Shown one piece after another: positions 6,633-13,793 of a DNA stretch of 13,813 nt. Position numbers and translations under genes: made by a program. The number at the start of each line of letters is the position of its first letter. Within the stretch, counting starts at the first letter, position 1. Location of the stretch: positions 151,659 to 165,471 of the forward strand of contig FR895318.1 in NCBI GenBank assembly GCA_000434995.1, written 5' to 3'. The notes beneath the pieces were generated by a model. That model had not been told where the DNA came from, ran no database searches, and saw only the letters and a list, made by a program, of their open reading frames with translations. Source of the DNA: Firmicutes bacterium CAG:341 (lineage in GTDB: Bacteria > Bacillota > Clostridia > Oscillospirales > Acutalibacteraceae).

Positions 6633-6870
6633 ATATTAAACGGCTGTGAAAAAGAGGAGTAACCTGTTTATTCTTTCAGAGAGTGTTCGTCAGGTGCAAG
6701 AACATAGAAGATATGGGCGAAGGTAGCTTTTGAGCCGATAGGGTGAAATTAAGTAGCTTTATCCGTATATCTGCGTTAAAGATTTGAGTGGCATTATTAT
6801 TGATGCAATTTGAGTGGTACCACGGAATTTTCGCTTTCGTCTCATTTTGGGGCGAAAGCGTTTTGTTTTT
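6633..6870 (+). ncRNA. T-box leader, valine-specific (specifier GUA)
   Basis: A transcription-attenuating T-box riboswitch that senses uncharged tRNA-Val and controls valS. Stem I closes with CGGCT (6641-6645) pairing AGCCG (6733-6737). It contains the AGAGAG motif and an apical GTTC...GAAC hairpin with AGGTGCAA in the loop. The specifier codon is GTA at 6723-6725, followed by a purine and TTTTGAGC, and it matches the tRNA-Val anticodon UAC. The stem III region (AAGTAGC...CGTTAAAG) follows. The T-box sequence TGAGTGGTACCACGG at 6811-6825 includes the TGGT bulge (6815-6818) that pairs with the ACCA end. The terminator is CGCTTTCGTCTC (6832-6843) against GGGGCGAAAGCG (6849-6860), then TTTTGTTTTT. 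The exact 5' end is inferred from the promoter. Confidence 0.95.
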
Positions 6871-6910
6871 ATAAAACAAATATACTATATTTGATTTAAG
6901 GAGATTTGCT

Positions 6911-9613
6911 ATGGCAAAGGAACTTGCAAAGCAGTATGATCCTAGCGAAGTTGAGGATCGTACCTATAAGTTTTGGTGTGATAAAAAATATTTTCACGCT
7001 AAAAGAGAAAAAAACAAAAAAACATATACAATAGTTATTCCTCCGCCGAATATTACCGGTCAGCTTCATATGGGCCATGCACTTGATAATACACTTCAGG
7101 ATATTCTTGTTCGTTATCACAGAATGGCAGGGTATGATACCTTGTGGCTTCCGGGTACAGACCATGCTTCAATCGCAACAGAAGCAAAGATTGTTGAAGC
7201 TATGCGTAAAGAGGGAATTACCAAGGATGACCTTGGCCGTGAAAAATTCCTTGAGCGTGCTTGGGATTGGAAAAAGCAATACGGTGGCAGAATTATTGAA
7301 CAGCTTAAAAAGATGGGTTCATCTTGCGACTGGGACAGGGAACGCTTTACCCTTGATGAAGGATGCAGCAAAGCTGTTAGGGAAGTATTTGTAGGACTTT
7401 ATGAAAAAGGCCTTATTTATCGCGGTAACCGTATGGTTAACTGGTGCCCGCATTGTAATACTTCAATTTCTGACGCCGAGGTTGAATATGAAGAAAAGGA
7501 TTCAAACTTCTGGCATCTTCTTTATGAAGTAAAGGAAACGGGTGAAAAGCTTGAACTTGCTACTACCCGCCCTGAAACAATGCTTGGTGATACCGCTGTT
7601 GCAATTAACGGTGATGACCCGAGATATAAACATCTTCACGGTTGCCATGTTATTCTTCCGCTTCTTAATAAGGAAATTCCGATTGTTTGTGATGAACATG
7701 CCGATATGACTAAAGGTACAGGTGTTGTTAAAATCACTCCGGCGCACGACCCTAATGACTTTGAAGTAGGGCTTCGCCACAATCTTCCTATTATTCGTAC
7801 TTTCACTTATGACGGCCATATGACCGGTAAGGCTGATAAGGAAGCTGCCGATGAAATTATTAAAAGCGGCAAAGCAACTCAAAATGAACCTGAAGTTCTT
7901 GATTGCGGCAAGTATGCAGGTATGACTACTCTTGAAGCAAGAAAAGCTATTCTTGCCGACCTTGAAGCAGGTGGATACATTAAGGAAATTGAGCCTCTTA
8001 AGCATGATGTAGGCACTTGTTACAGATGCCATACTAATATTGAACCTATGGTTTCTAAACAATGGTTTGTTAAAATGGACCCGCTTGCAGGCCCTGCTAT
8101 TGATGCGGTTGAAAACGGTGACATTAAATTTGTGCCGGAGCGTTTCAAGAAAAACTATATGAGCTGGATGCGCGGCTCACGCGATTGGTGTATTTCCCGC
8201 CAGCTTTGGTGGGGACACAGAATTCCTGCTTGGTATTGCGATGATTGCGGTGCAACTACCGTAGCAAAGCAAGACCCTTGTAAGTGTTCTCAATGTGGAA
8301 GTGAAAATATAAAGCAAGACCCTGATACACTTGATACTTGGTTTTCATCTGCTCTTTGGCCTTTTTCAACTCTCGGTTGGCCTGATGACACAGAGGATTT
8401 GAAGCACTATTATCCAACTAATACTCTTGTTACCGGTTATGATATTATCGGCTTCTGGGTAAGTCGTATGATTTTCTCCGGTCTTGCTTATACAGATAAA
8501 GCACCGTTTGATACTGTTCTTATTCACGGTCTTGTGCGTGATGCCCAGGGCAGAAAGATGTCTAAATCTCTCGGCAACGGTATTGACCCGCTTGAAATAA
8601 TAGATGAATACGGTGCCGACGCTTTAAGATTTACTCTTGCAACAGGTAATTCGCCGGGCAATGATATGCGCTTTTCTGATGAAAAAGTTAAAGCATCGCG
8701 TAACTTTGCGAATAAGCTTTGGAATGCGGCTCGTTTTGTTTTGATGTATCTTACAGATGATTTCAAATATGACGGACTTCCAAGTGAACTTGCTGTTGAA
8801 GATGAATGGATTGTATCAAAGCTTAATACTCTTGCGAAAGATGTTACCGATAATCTTGAAAAATATGAACTCGGTATTGCAATTCAGAAGCTTTATGATT
8901 TTATTTGGGATGTTTTCTGCGATTGGTATATTGAAATTGCAAAAATCAGACTTCAAGGTGATGATGAAAAAGCTAAAAATACCGCCAAGAGTGTCCTTGT
9001 ATATGTTCTTACCGATATTCTTAAACTTCTTCATCCTTTTATGCCATTTATTACAGAAGAAATTTATCAGGCAATTCCTCACGATTGTGAATCAATTATG
9101 ATTTCAAAGTGGGTTGAATATGATGAAAATCTCTGTTTTGCAGAAAATGAAGCTAAAATGGAAGTTCTTATGTCTGCAATTCGTGCTATTCGTAACCGCA
9201 GGGCAGAAATGAATATTCCGCCAAGCAAAAAAGCAAAGGTTTATATCGAAACCGAAAATACAGAACTTTTTGAAGCAGGTGCTCAATTTATTATTCGCCT
9301 TGCTTCTGCAAATGAAGTTGAAGTAAAATCAGGCTTTGATAACCTTGGAAATACAGTGACTATCGTTACCGATAATGCCAAAATCTATATTCCTATGGGT
9401 GACCTTGTTGATTTTGAAGCTGAACGCAAGCGCCTTGAAAAAGAACTTGCTCAAGCACAGGATAAGCTTGATTTCATTAACAAAAAGCTTTCAAATCCGG
9501 GCTTCGTTAATAAAGCACCTGAAAAGGTGGTTAACCAAAATAAAGAAGATGCTTTGAAGCTTGAAGATAAGATTGCAAATATTAAAAATTCTATTGAATC
9601 ATTAGGTAAATAA
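6911..9613 (+). CDS. valS: Valyl-tRNA synthetase
   Basis: A 900-residue class I aminoacyl-tRNA synthetase that charges tRNA-Val in the cytosol. The HIGH-type motif is HMGH at residues 53-56, preceded by PPPNITGQL, and KMSKS is at 549-553. Between them lies the CP1 editing domain (roughly 150-400), which contains the ATTRPETMLGDTAVA segment and the GTGVVKITPAHDPND stretch that clear mischarged threonine. Zinc-type cysteine pairs occur in NWCPHCN and, further on, in WYCDDCGA with CKCSQCGS. The anticodon-binding domain follows, and the last 70 or so residues form the usual C-terminal coiled coil, beginning at DFEAERKRLEKELAQAQDKL. The start is supported by AAGGAG (6898-6903). Length and motifs are complete. 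Expression is controlled by the T-box leader directly upstream. Confidence 0.98.
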   Translation: MAKELAKQYDPSEVEDRTYKFWCDKKYFHAKREKNKKTYTIVIPPPNITGQLHMGHALDNTLQDILVRYHRMAGYDTLWLPGTDHASIATEAKIVEAMRKEGITKDDLGREKFLERAWDWKKQYGGRIIEQLKKMGSSCDWDRERFTLDEGCSKAVREVFVGLYEKGLIYRGNRMVNWCPHCNTSISDAEVEYEEKDSNFWHLLYEVKETGEKLELATTRPETMLGDTAVAINGDDPRYKHLHGCHVILPLLNKEIPIVCDEHADMTKGTGVVKITPAHDPNDFEVGLRHNLPIIRTFTYDGHMTGKADKEAADEIIKSGKATQNEPEVLDCGKYAGMTTLEARKAILADLEAGGYIKEIEPLKHDVGTCYRCHTNIEPMVSKQWFVKMDPLAGPAIDAVENGDIKFVPERFKKNYMSWMRGSRDWCISRQLWWGHRIPAWYCDDCGATTVAKQDPCKCSQCGSENIKQDPDTLDTWFSSALWPFSTLGWPDDTEDLKHYYPTNTLVTGYDIIGFWVSRMIFSGLAYTDKAPFDTVLIHGLVRDAQGRKMSKSLGNGIDPLEIIDEYGADALRFTLATGNSPGNDMRFSDEKVKASRNFANKLWNAARFVLMYLTDDFKYDGLPSELAVEDEWIVSKLNTLAKDVTDNLEKYELGIAIQKLYDFIWDVFCDWYIEIAKIRLQGDDEKAKNTAKSVLVYVLTDILKLLHPFMPFITEEIYQAIPHDCESIMISKWVEYDENLCFAENEAKMEVLMSAIRAIRNRRAEMNIPPSKKAKVYIETENTELFEAGAQFIIRLASANEVEVKSGFDNLGNTVTIVTDNAKIYIPMGDLVDFEAERKRLEKELAQAQDKLDFINKKLSNPGFVNKAPEKVVNQNKEDALKLEDKIANIKNSIESLGK

Positions 9614-10702
9614 ATGACTTACGATAATGCTTTAAATTTAATAATTCAAAAGCAAAGCCTCGGTATTAAACCGGGGCTTAGTCGTATCTGTGAGCTTTTG
9701 AATAAAATGGGTAATCCCCAGGAAAAACTTAATATTATTCATATTGCAGGTACAAACGGTAAGGGTACTGTTGCGTGCGCAATCGCCGGTGCAATGCAAA
9801 AAGCAGGTTATCGCGTCGGGCTTTTTACTTCCCCTTGGATTGAAGATTACCGTGAGCAAATTAAAATAAACGGTGATATGATTTCTAAAACCGCTTTTTC
9901 AAATTTAATTCAAAAATATATTGAATGTGATGCTACCGAATTTGAACTTTTGACAGCAATTATGTATAAATATTTTGCAGATGAAAATGTTGACTTTGCT
10001 GTTGTTGAATGCGGTATGGGCGGCAGGGGTGACGCTACTAATGTTGAAAGTAAAAATATTTCGGTAATAACCTCTGTTGCTGTTGACCACACTGCTTTTC
10101 TCGGCAACACTGTTGAAGAAATTGCAAAAGAAAAGTCAGGTATTATTAAGCAGGGATGCACTTGTGTACTTTATCCTAACCCTAAATGCGAAAAAATCAT
10201 TGAAAATGTTTGCAATAAAAATAATTCTAAACTTATAAAAATTGATGATACGGGCAATTTTCTTAAAAACGATATTGCGTGTGCGCAGGCGGTTTTGGAT
10301 GAACTTTCAATTAACATTAAAGCAGAAAATCCAAAACTTTCGGCAAGGCAAAGTTTAGTCGGCGGTATTCTTGTTGACGGCGGGCATAATGAAGACGCAG
10401 GAATGGCACTTAAAGATAAAATAAATAACGAAGTAGCTGTCATTGCTATGATGAAAGATAAAAATGTTGATGCATATCTTTCACTCGTTGCACCTAAATG
10501 CAAAACTATTTATGCAACGCAGGTTAATAATTCACGCTCAATGAAAGCTTACGACCTTGCAGAAATTGCGAAAAAATACTGTGATGATGTTTTGATTTTT
10601 GATGATGCAATAAAAGCTGTTGAATCGGCAAAGCAAAATAATCTGTCACTTGTTTGCGGTTCGTTTTATCTTTATCGTGAAATAAGAAAAGAATTAAATT
10701 AA
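9614..10702 (+). CDS. folC: Folylpolyglutamate synthase / Mur-ligase family protein, short form
   Basis: A 362-residue ATP-dependent ligase that adds glutamate to folates, and in some bacteria to dihydropteroate. The ATP-binding loop GTNGKGT is at 46-52, TSP at 72-74, the VECGMGGRGDATNV motif at 131-144, the VDHTAFLGNT...EKSGIIK region at 158-179 and DGGHN (usually DGAHN) at 255-259. The C-terminal domain ends in the family-like CGSFYLYREIRK. It is about 60 residues shorter than the usual 420-430; most of the shortening falls between residues 180 and 255, where the end of the central domain and the linker are compressed. The ATG follows the valS stop codon with no gap. There is only a weak AGGTAA upstream, so translation probably depends on valS. 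The valS-folC order is common in Firmicutes. Activity should not be assumed given the shortened middle. Confidence 0.87.
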   Translation: MTYDNALNLIIQKQSLGIKPGLSRICELLNKMGNPQEKLNIIHIAGTNGKGTVACAIAGAMQKAGYRVGLFTSPWIEDYREQIKINGDMISKTAFSNLIQKYIECDATEFELLTAIMYKYFADENVDFAVVECGMGGRGDATNVESKNISVITSVAVDHTAFLGNTVEEIAKEKSGIIKQGCTCVLYPNPKCEKIIENVCNKNNSKLIKIDDTGNFLKNDIACAQAVLDELSINIKAENPKLSARQSLVGGILVDGGHNEDAGMALKDKINNEVAVIAMMKDKNVDAYLSLVAPKCKTIYATQVNNSRSMKAYDLAEIAKKYCDDVLIFDDAIKAVESAKQNNLSLVCGSFYLYREIRKELN

Positions 10703-10725
10703 ATACAAATTTTGATAAATTATTC

Positions 10726-10767
10726 AATACCAATCTGTTAGTATTATCGCAGATTGGTATTTTTTTA
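10726..10767 (+). terminator. Intrinsic terminator between folC and spoIIAA
   Basis: AATACCAATCTG (10726-10737) pairs perfectly with CAGATTGGTATT (10750-10761) around a 12-base loop, followed by a run of seven T. It ends three bases before the spoIIAA ribosome binding site (GGAG, 10770-10773). It ends the valS-folC transcript and leaves almost no room for a separate spoIIA promoter downstream of it. Confidence 0.9.
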
Positions 10768-10781
10768 TTGGAGTGATAAAA

Positions 10782-11123
10782 GTGAATGTTACGATTGAAA
10801 GCAGCGGTACGGTTGTTATTGCTTATCTTATCGGCGAAATAGACCATCATACAGCGGGAAATGTCAGAGAAAAAATTGATAATACCCTTATGTTTAAAAA
10901 GCCAAATACATTGATATTGGATTTTAAAAATGTAAGTTTTATGGATTCCTCGGGAATAGGTCTTGTTATGGGAAGATACAGACTTTTAAAAAGCATTAAC
11001 CCGTCATCACAAATTGAAATTAAAAATGTAACTTTGCAAACAAAAAAAATAATGGAACTTGCAGGTCTTTCATCTATTGCAAAAATTAAGGAGACAGAAA
11101 ATGAATACAAAAAAGCAAACTAA
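10782..11123 (+). CDS. spoIIAA: Anti-sigma-F factor antagonist SpoIIAA
   Basis: A 113-residue STAS-domain protein. When dephosphorylated it binds SpoIIAB and frees sigma-F in the forespore. The STAS fold pattern is clear: GEIDHHTAGNVREKID at residues 18-33, ILDFKNVSFMDSSGIG at 45-60 and a C-terminal helix with IMELAGLSSI. The phosphorylated serine corresponds to Ser57 in MDSSGIGL (Ser58 of the Bacillus protein). The start is a GTG at 10782, preceded by GGAG at 8 bases; a second in-frame GTG at 10773 lies inside that site and would add three residues. The gene overlaps spoIIAB by 23 bases, in line with tight coupling of this partner-switch pair. Expected control by Spo0A and sigma-H is family knowledge; I could not identify those sites here. 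Confidence 0.95.
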   Translation: MNVTIESSGTVVIAYLIGEIDHHTAGNVREKIDNTLMFKKPNTLILDFKNVSFMDSSGIGLVMGRYRLLKSINPSSQIEIKNVTLQTKKIMELAGLSSIAKIKETENEYKKAN

Positions 11124-11547
11124 TGAATTTAAACTTACTATTGACAGTAAAAGCGTAAACGAAGCATTTGCACGAGTTGCTGTGTCAGCATTTGTAACTC
11201 CGCTTGACCCTACGCTTGAAGAAATTGCCGATTTAAAAACCGCAGTCAGTGAAGCTGTAACAAATTGCATTGTTCACGCTTATAAAGATACATACGGAAA
11301 AATATTTATTACAGGCAAGCTTTATGATGATAATACGGTGAAAATAATTATCAGAGATAAGGGCTGTGGTATTGTTGATGTTTCTGAAGCTATGACACCG
11401 CTTTTTACAACCGGTGAGGGTGACAGAGCAGGCCTCGGCTTTACTGTTATGGAAAGCTTTTGCGATAAGATAACCGTTAAGTCTAAATTGACTTTCGGCA
11501 CAACCGTAACTCTTACTAAAAAAATAGAGGGAAAGTCAAAATGGTAA
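11101..11547 (+). CDS. spoIIAB: Anti-sigma-F factor and SpoIIAA kinase SpoIIAB
   Basis: A 148-residue GHKL-type serine kinase and anti-sigma factor that holds sigma-F inactive and phosphorylates SpoIIAA. The N-box SEAVTNCIVHAY (50-61) supplies Glu51 and the Mg-binding Asn55. The G1 box DKGCGI spans 86-91, and the G2 region TTGEGDRAGLGFTVM (103-117) forms the ATP lid. The family stretch VNEAFARVAV...LDPTLEEIADLKTA precedes the N-box. I chose the ATG at 11101, with AAGGAG (11088-11093) 7 bases before it, over an in-frame ATG at 11059 inside spoIIAA. The gene overlaps spoIIAA by 23 bases and sigF by 7 bases. All expected catalytic residues are present. Confidence 0.96.
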   Translation: MNTKKQTNEFKLTIDSKSVNEAFARVAVSAFVTPLDPTLEEIADLKTAVSEAVTNCIVHAYKDTYGKIFITGKLYDDNTVKIIIRDKGCGIVDVSEAMTPLFTTGEGDRAGLGFTVMESFCDKITVKSKLTFGTTVTLTKKIEGKSKW

Positions 11548-12194
11548 CTTCTCGTGATAAAATGATAGAAGATAATATAGGTCTTGTTCATTCTATTGCA
11601 AATCGTTTTAAAGGCAGAGGTGTAGAATATGATGATTTGTTTCAAAGCGGCTGCGTCGGTTTAATCAAAGCGGTTGATAATTTTGATGAATCACGAGGCT
11701 TCGCTTTTTCTACCTATGCCGTTCCCGTAATAATGGGCGAAATAAAACGCATTTTTCGTGACGGCGGTGCAGTTAAAGTAAGCCGAAGCTTGAAAGAAAA
11801 AGCTATTAAAGCTCAAGCTTTGCGTGAAAAATTTATTAACACCGAACTTCGCGAACCCACGGTATCTGAACTGTCAGATATGCTTGATTGCCCGCCTGAA
11901 GAAATACCTGAAATTTTGGGCGTTATTGCCCCTATGGTATCATTAAGCAGTGCAAGTGAAGACGGTGAGTATACCATTGATGTTCCGGTAGATGAAAGCG
12001 AAGAACTTTTTAACCGCCTTGTTGTTCATCGCCTTTTTAAATTTCTTGATGATACCGAAAAGGCAATAGTGGATATGCGCTATTATAAAGGCTTTACCCA
12101 GGCAAAAACTGCCAAAGTACTCGGTATATCGCAGGTTCAGGTGTCACGCAAGGAAAAATCACTTCTAAAAAAACTTCGCAAATATTTACAATAA
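11541..12194 (+). CDS. sigF: RNA polymerase sporulation sigma factor sigma-F
   Basis: A 217-residue sigma-70 family factor that directs early forespore transcription. Region 2 is clear: NIGLVHSIANRF, then YDDLFQSGCVGLIKAVDNFD and the -10 recognition stretch FSTYAVPVIMGEIKRIFRD. The sigma-F/B/G-type VKVSRSLKEKA follows. Region 3 includes REPTVSELSDMLD, and region 4 ends in the helix-turn-helix TQAKTAKVLGISQVQVSRKEK. Compared with the Bacillus protein of about 255 residues, it lacks roughly 30 N-terminal residues (most of region 1.2) and ends soon after the helix-turn-helix. The ATG overlaps the end of spoIIAB by 7 bases; GAGGG upstream is a plausible ribosome binding site. sigF is preferred over sigG because of the spoIIAA-spoIIAB context. 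A coding remnant unrelated to sporulation follows directly. Confidence 0.95.
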   Translation: MVTSRDKMIEDNIGLVHSIANRFKGRGVEYDDLFQSGCVGLIKAVDNFDESRGFAFSTYAVPVIMGEIKRIFRDGGAVKVSRSLKEKAIKAQALREKFINTELREPTVSELSDMLDCPPEEIPEILGVIAPMVSLSSASEDGEYTIDVPVDESEELFNRLVVHRLFKFLDDTEKAIVDMRYYKGFTQAKTAKVLGISQVQVSRKEKSLLKKLRKYLQ

Positions 12195-12195
12195 A

Positions 12196-12516
12196 AAAGG
12201 CACTGTTGCACAGACTGAAGTTGCAAAGCCAAAATCGGTTAGTCCTAAAGCGGTTAAGTCGGCAAAGAAAGCAGTATCTGTTGAATGGAAGAAAGTCGGC
12301 GGTGTAAAAGGTTATCAAATTCAAGTTGCAACAGACAAGAAGTTTAAGAAGAACAAGAAAACCGTAACAATCAAGAAGCAGAAAACTACAAAGACTACTG
12401 TTAAAAAGCTTAAGGCAAAGAAAAAATATTATGTAAGAGTTCGTACATATAAAATAATGAACGGTAAAAAGGTTTATTCTTCTTGGTCAAAGGTTAAGAG
12501 CGTTAAAACTAAATAA
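12196..12516 (+). pseudogene. Fibronectin type III-like C-terminal remnant without a start
   Basis: About 106 codons are open in the frame of position 12199 and end at TAA 12514-12516. The frame is closed upstream by a TAA at 12166 and has no ATG, GTG or TTG before an ATG near the 3' end, nor a usable ribosome binding site. The translation is lysine-rich and reads as a fibronectin III-type beta-sandwich. It begins near VAKPKSVSPKAVKSAKKAVS, continues with a VEWKKVGGVKGYQIQVATD strand pair, then TTVKKLKAKKKYYVRVRTYK and YSSWSKVKSVKTK at the end. That pattern is typical of the C-termini of secreted or cell-surface proteins in gut Clostridia. It starts one base after the sigF stop codon in another frame. 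I infer a 3' remnant of a larger surface protein fused here by deletion or insertion, or an assembly join. I do not call it an active gene. Confidence 0.7.
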
Positions 12517-12521
12517 AACAG

Positions 12522-12555
12522 ATAACCCCCGACACTTAATTGTGTCGGGGGTTAT
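12522..12555. terminator. Bidirectional terminator between sigF/remnant and metA
   Basis: ATAACCCCCGACAC (12522-12535) and GTGTCGGGGGTTAT (12542-12555) form a perfect 14-base stem with a 6-base loop. On the minus strand it is followed by CTGTTTTATTTAG, a fair T-rich tail for metA. On the plus strand the tail (TACTATAC) is poor, although the stem ends in TTAT. The metA stop codon lies 16 bases away. Confidence 0.85.
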
Positions 12556-12571
12556 TACTATACTAAATATA

Positions 12572-13486
12572 TTATAATTGCGCCAAGTCATATGGTGTTT
12601 TTTGATATACAAAGTAATTAAGCCAATTGCTGAATATAATATTTGCTGTACTTTTCCAGCTCATAATCGGCACCGCTCTGTCATCATCGTTAGGGAAGTA
12701 GTTAAAAGGCACATCAATATCAAGTCCCTTTTCTTTATCTCTAAAGTACTCTTTTGCGAGTGTATCTCTATCATATTCGCTGTGGCCTGTTACAAAAAAT
12801 TGCCTGCAATCCATATCCGATATAATATGAACGCCTGAAATTTCGCTGTAAGATATAACTTGAAGTTGCTTTACAAGTGCAATATCCTGAAGCCTTGTTT
12901 CAGTATGCCGTGAATGCGGAACATAGTAAACATCATCAAGTCCTCTCATAAGCGGATGTGTTACATCAAGTGATTTGTGCGGAAATACCCCAAACATTTT
13001 TTTCTTAAGTGGATATTTATTTACACCATAGTGATAGTAAAGCCCTGCCTGCGCACCCCAGCATATATGAAATGTTGAATATACATTCTTTTTGCTCCAT
13101 TCCATTATTGTGCAAAGTTCATCCCAATAGTCAACTTCTTCAAATTCCATTTGCTCAACGGGAGCACCGGTAATTATCATTCCGTCATATCTGTTGTTTT
13201 TGATTTCATCAAATGTATTATAAAATTTAGCCATATGAATTCTTGAAACATTTTTTGATTTATGGCTTTTTACCTGAAGAAAGTCAATATCAACCTGAAG
13301 CGGCGAATTACTGAGTAACCGCAGAAGTTGAGTTTCTGTTTCAAGCTTGGTAGGCATCAAGTTTAAAATAATTATTTTCAAAGGTCTGATGTCCTGCATA
13401 TTAGCCCTTGACTTACTCATTACAAATATATTCTCTATTTCTAAATTTTGTTTAGCCGGCAATTTGTCGTCAATACGAATTGGCAT
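12572..13486 (-). CDS. metA: Homoserine O-acetyltransferase, MetA type
   Basis: A 304-residue cytosolic enzyme of the MetA family (glutamine amidotransferase-like fold). It acylates homoserine, the first committed step of methionine synthesis. Residue numbering matches the E. coli protein: nucleophile Cys142 in HICWGAQA, His235 and Glu237 in TGHSEYD, and Lys47 in LMPTKLETE. The residue that sets acyl-CoA choice is Glu111 in GAPVEQMEFE. From published work on the Bacillus cereus enzyme, Glu at 111 selects acetyl-CoA, while the E. coli enzyme has Gly and uses succinyl-CoA. I therefore predict O-acetylhomoserine as the product. AAGGGG lies about 10 bases before the ATG. The gene stands alone, with its own promoter and a shared terminator; no SAM riboswitch or T-box is seen in its short leader. 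Confidence 0.96.
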   Translation of the reverse strand: MPIRIDDKLPAKQNLEIENIFVMSKSRANMQDIRPLKIIILNLMPTKLETETQLLRLLSNSPLQVDIDFLQVKSHKSKNVSRIHMAKFYNTFDEIKNNRYDGMIITGAPVEQMEFEEVDYWDELCTIMEWSKKNVYSTFHICWGAQAGLYYHYGVNKYPLKKKMFGVFPHKSLDVTHPLMRGLDDVYYVPHSRHTETRLQDIALVKQLQVISYSEISGVHIISDMDCRQFFVTGHSEYDRDTLAKEYFRDKEKGLDIDVPFNYFPNDDDRAVPIMSWKSTANIIFSNWLNYFVYQKTPYDLAQL

Positions 13487-13517
13487 TTAATCAGCCCCTT
13501 TCTTTAAGTGTTAAACA

Positions 13518-13546
13518 ATTATATCAAAATAGTCACCAAATTTCAA
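13518..13546 (-). promoter_or_regulatory. Probable promoter of metA
   Basis: On the minus strand TTGAAA (13546-13541), a 17-base spacer and a perfect TATAAT (13523-13518) predict a start near 13511, only about 25 bases before the metA ATG. A leader this short cannot hold a riboswitch. Confidence 0.75.
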
Positions 13547-13764
13547 TATCTATATAATGTATAATATAATCTATTCTCTATATATCAGATAAAATAATAT
13601 ATATTGTGTTGCGGAAAAATACCATATATACCTTTAATAGTTACAATTTGAAACCTTTTCTGTTATATAGTATCAATTTGTAGTAAATTGTGCACATAAA
13701 TGTTGAATTTTGTTATTAAATTATGTCAATATCATAAAATAGATGAAAAAATTCAAAAAACCAG
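13547..13764. other. AT-rich intergenic region between divergent promoters
   Basis: This very AT-rich stretch separates the metA promoter from the outward promoter at the window's end. I see no gene, RNA motif or long repeat in it. The only structure is a short inverted repeat, CAATTT (13674-13679) with AAATTG (13685-13690), which may be chance in such DNA. Confidence 0.5.
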
Positions 13765-13793
13765 TTGACAAAGGGAGAAATAGGTGGTAATAT
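13765..13793 (+). promoter_or_regulatory. Strong outward-facing promoter for a gene beyond the window
   Basis: A consensus TTGACA (13765-13770), a 17-base spacer and TAATAT (13788-13793) with an extended -10 TGG (13785-13787) predict a start near 13800. Only about 14 bases of transcript lie inside the window, so the product is unknown. Confidence 0.7.

Noticed and set aside
7502..8062. 186-codon open frame on the minus strand within valS
   Set aside because: It lies wholly inside a confidently identified valS gene and its composition is that of an antisense shadow. No promoter or ribosome binding site was seen.
10686..10725. Sigma-H promoter before spoIIAA
   Set aside because: GAAT occurs in the AT-rich 3' end of folC, but no AGGA-type -35 element lies at the proper distance.
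13487..13640. SAM riboswitch or methionine T-box upstream of metA
   Set aside because: The metA promoter is about 25 bases from its ATG, and none of the conserved riboswitch or T-box elements are present on the minus strand.
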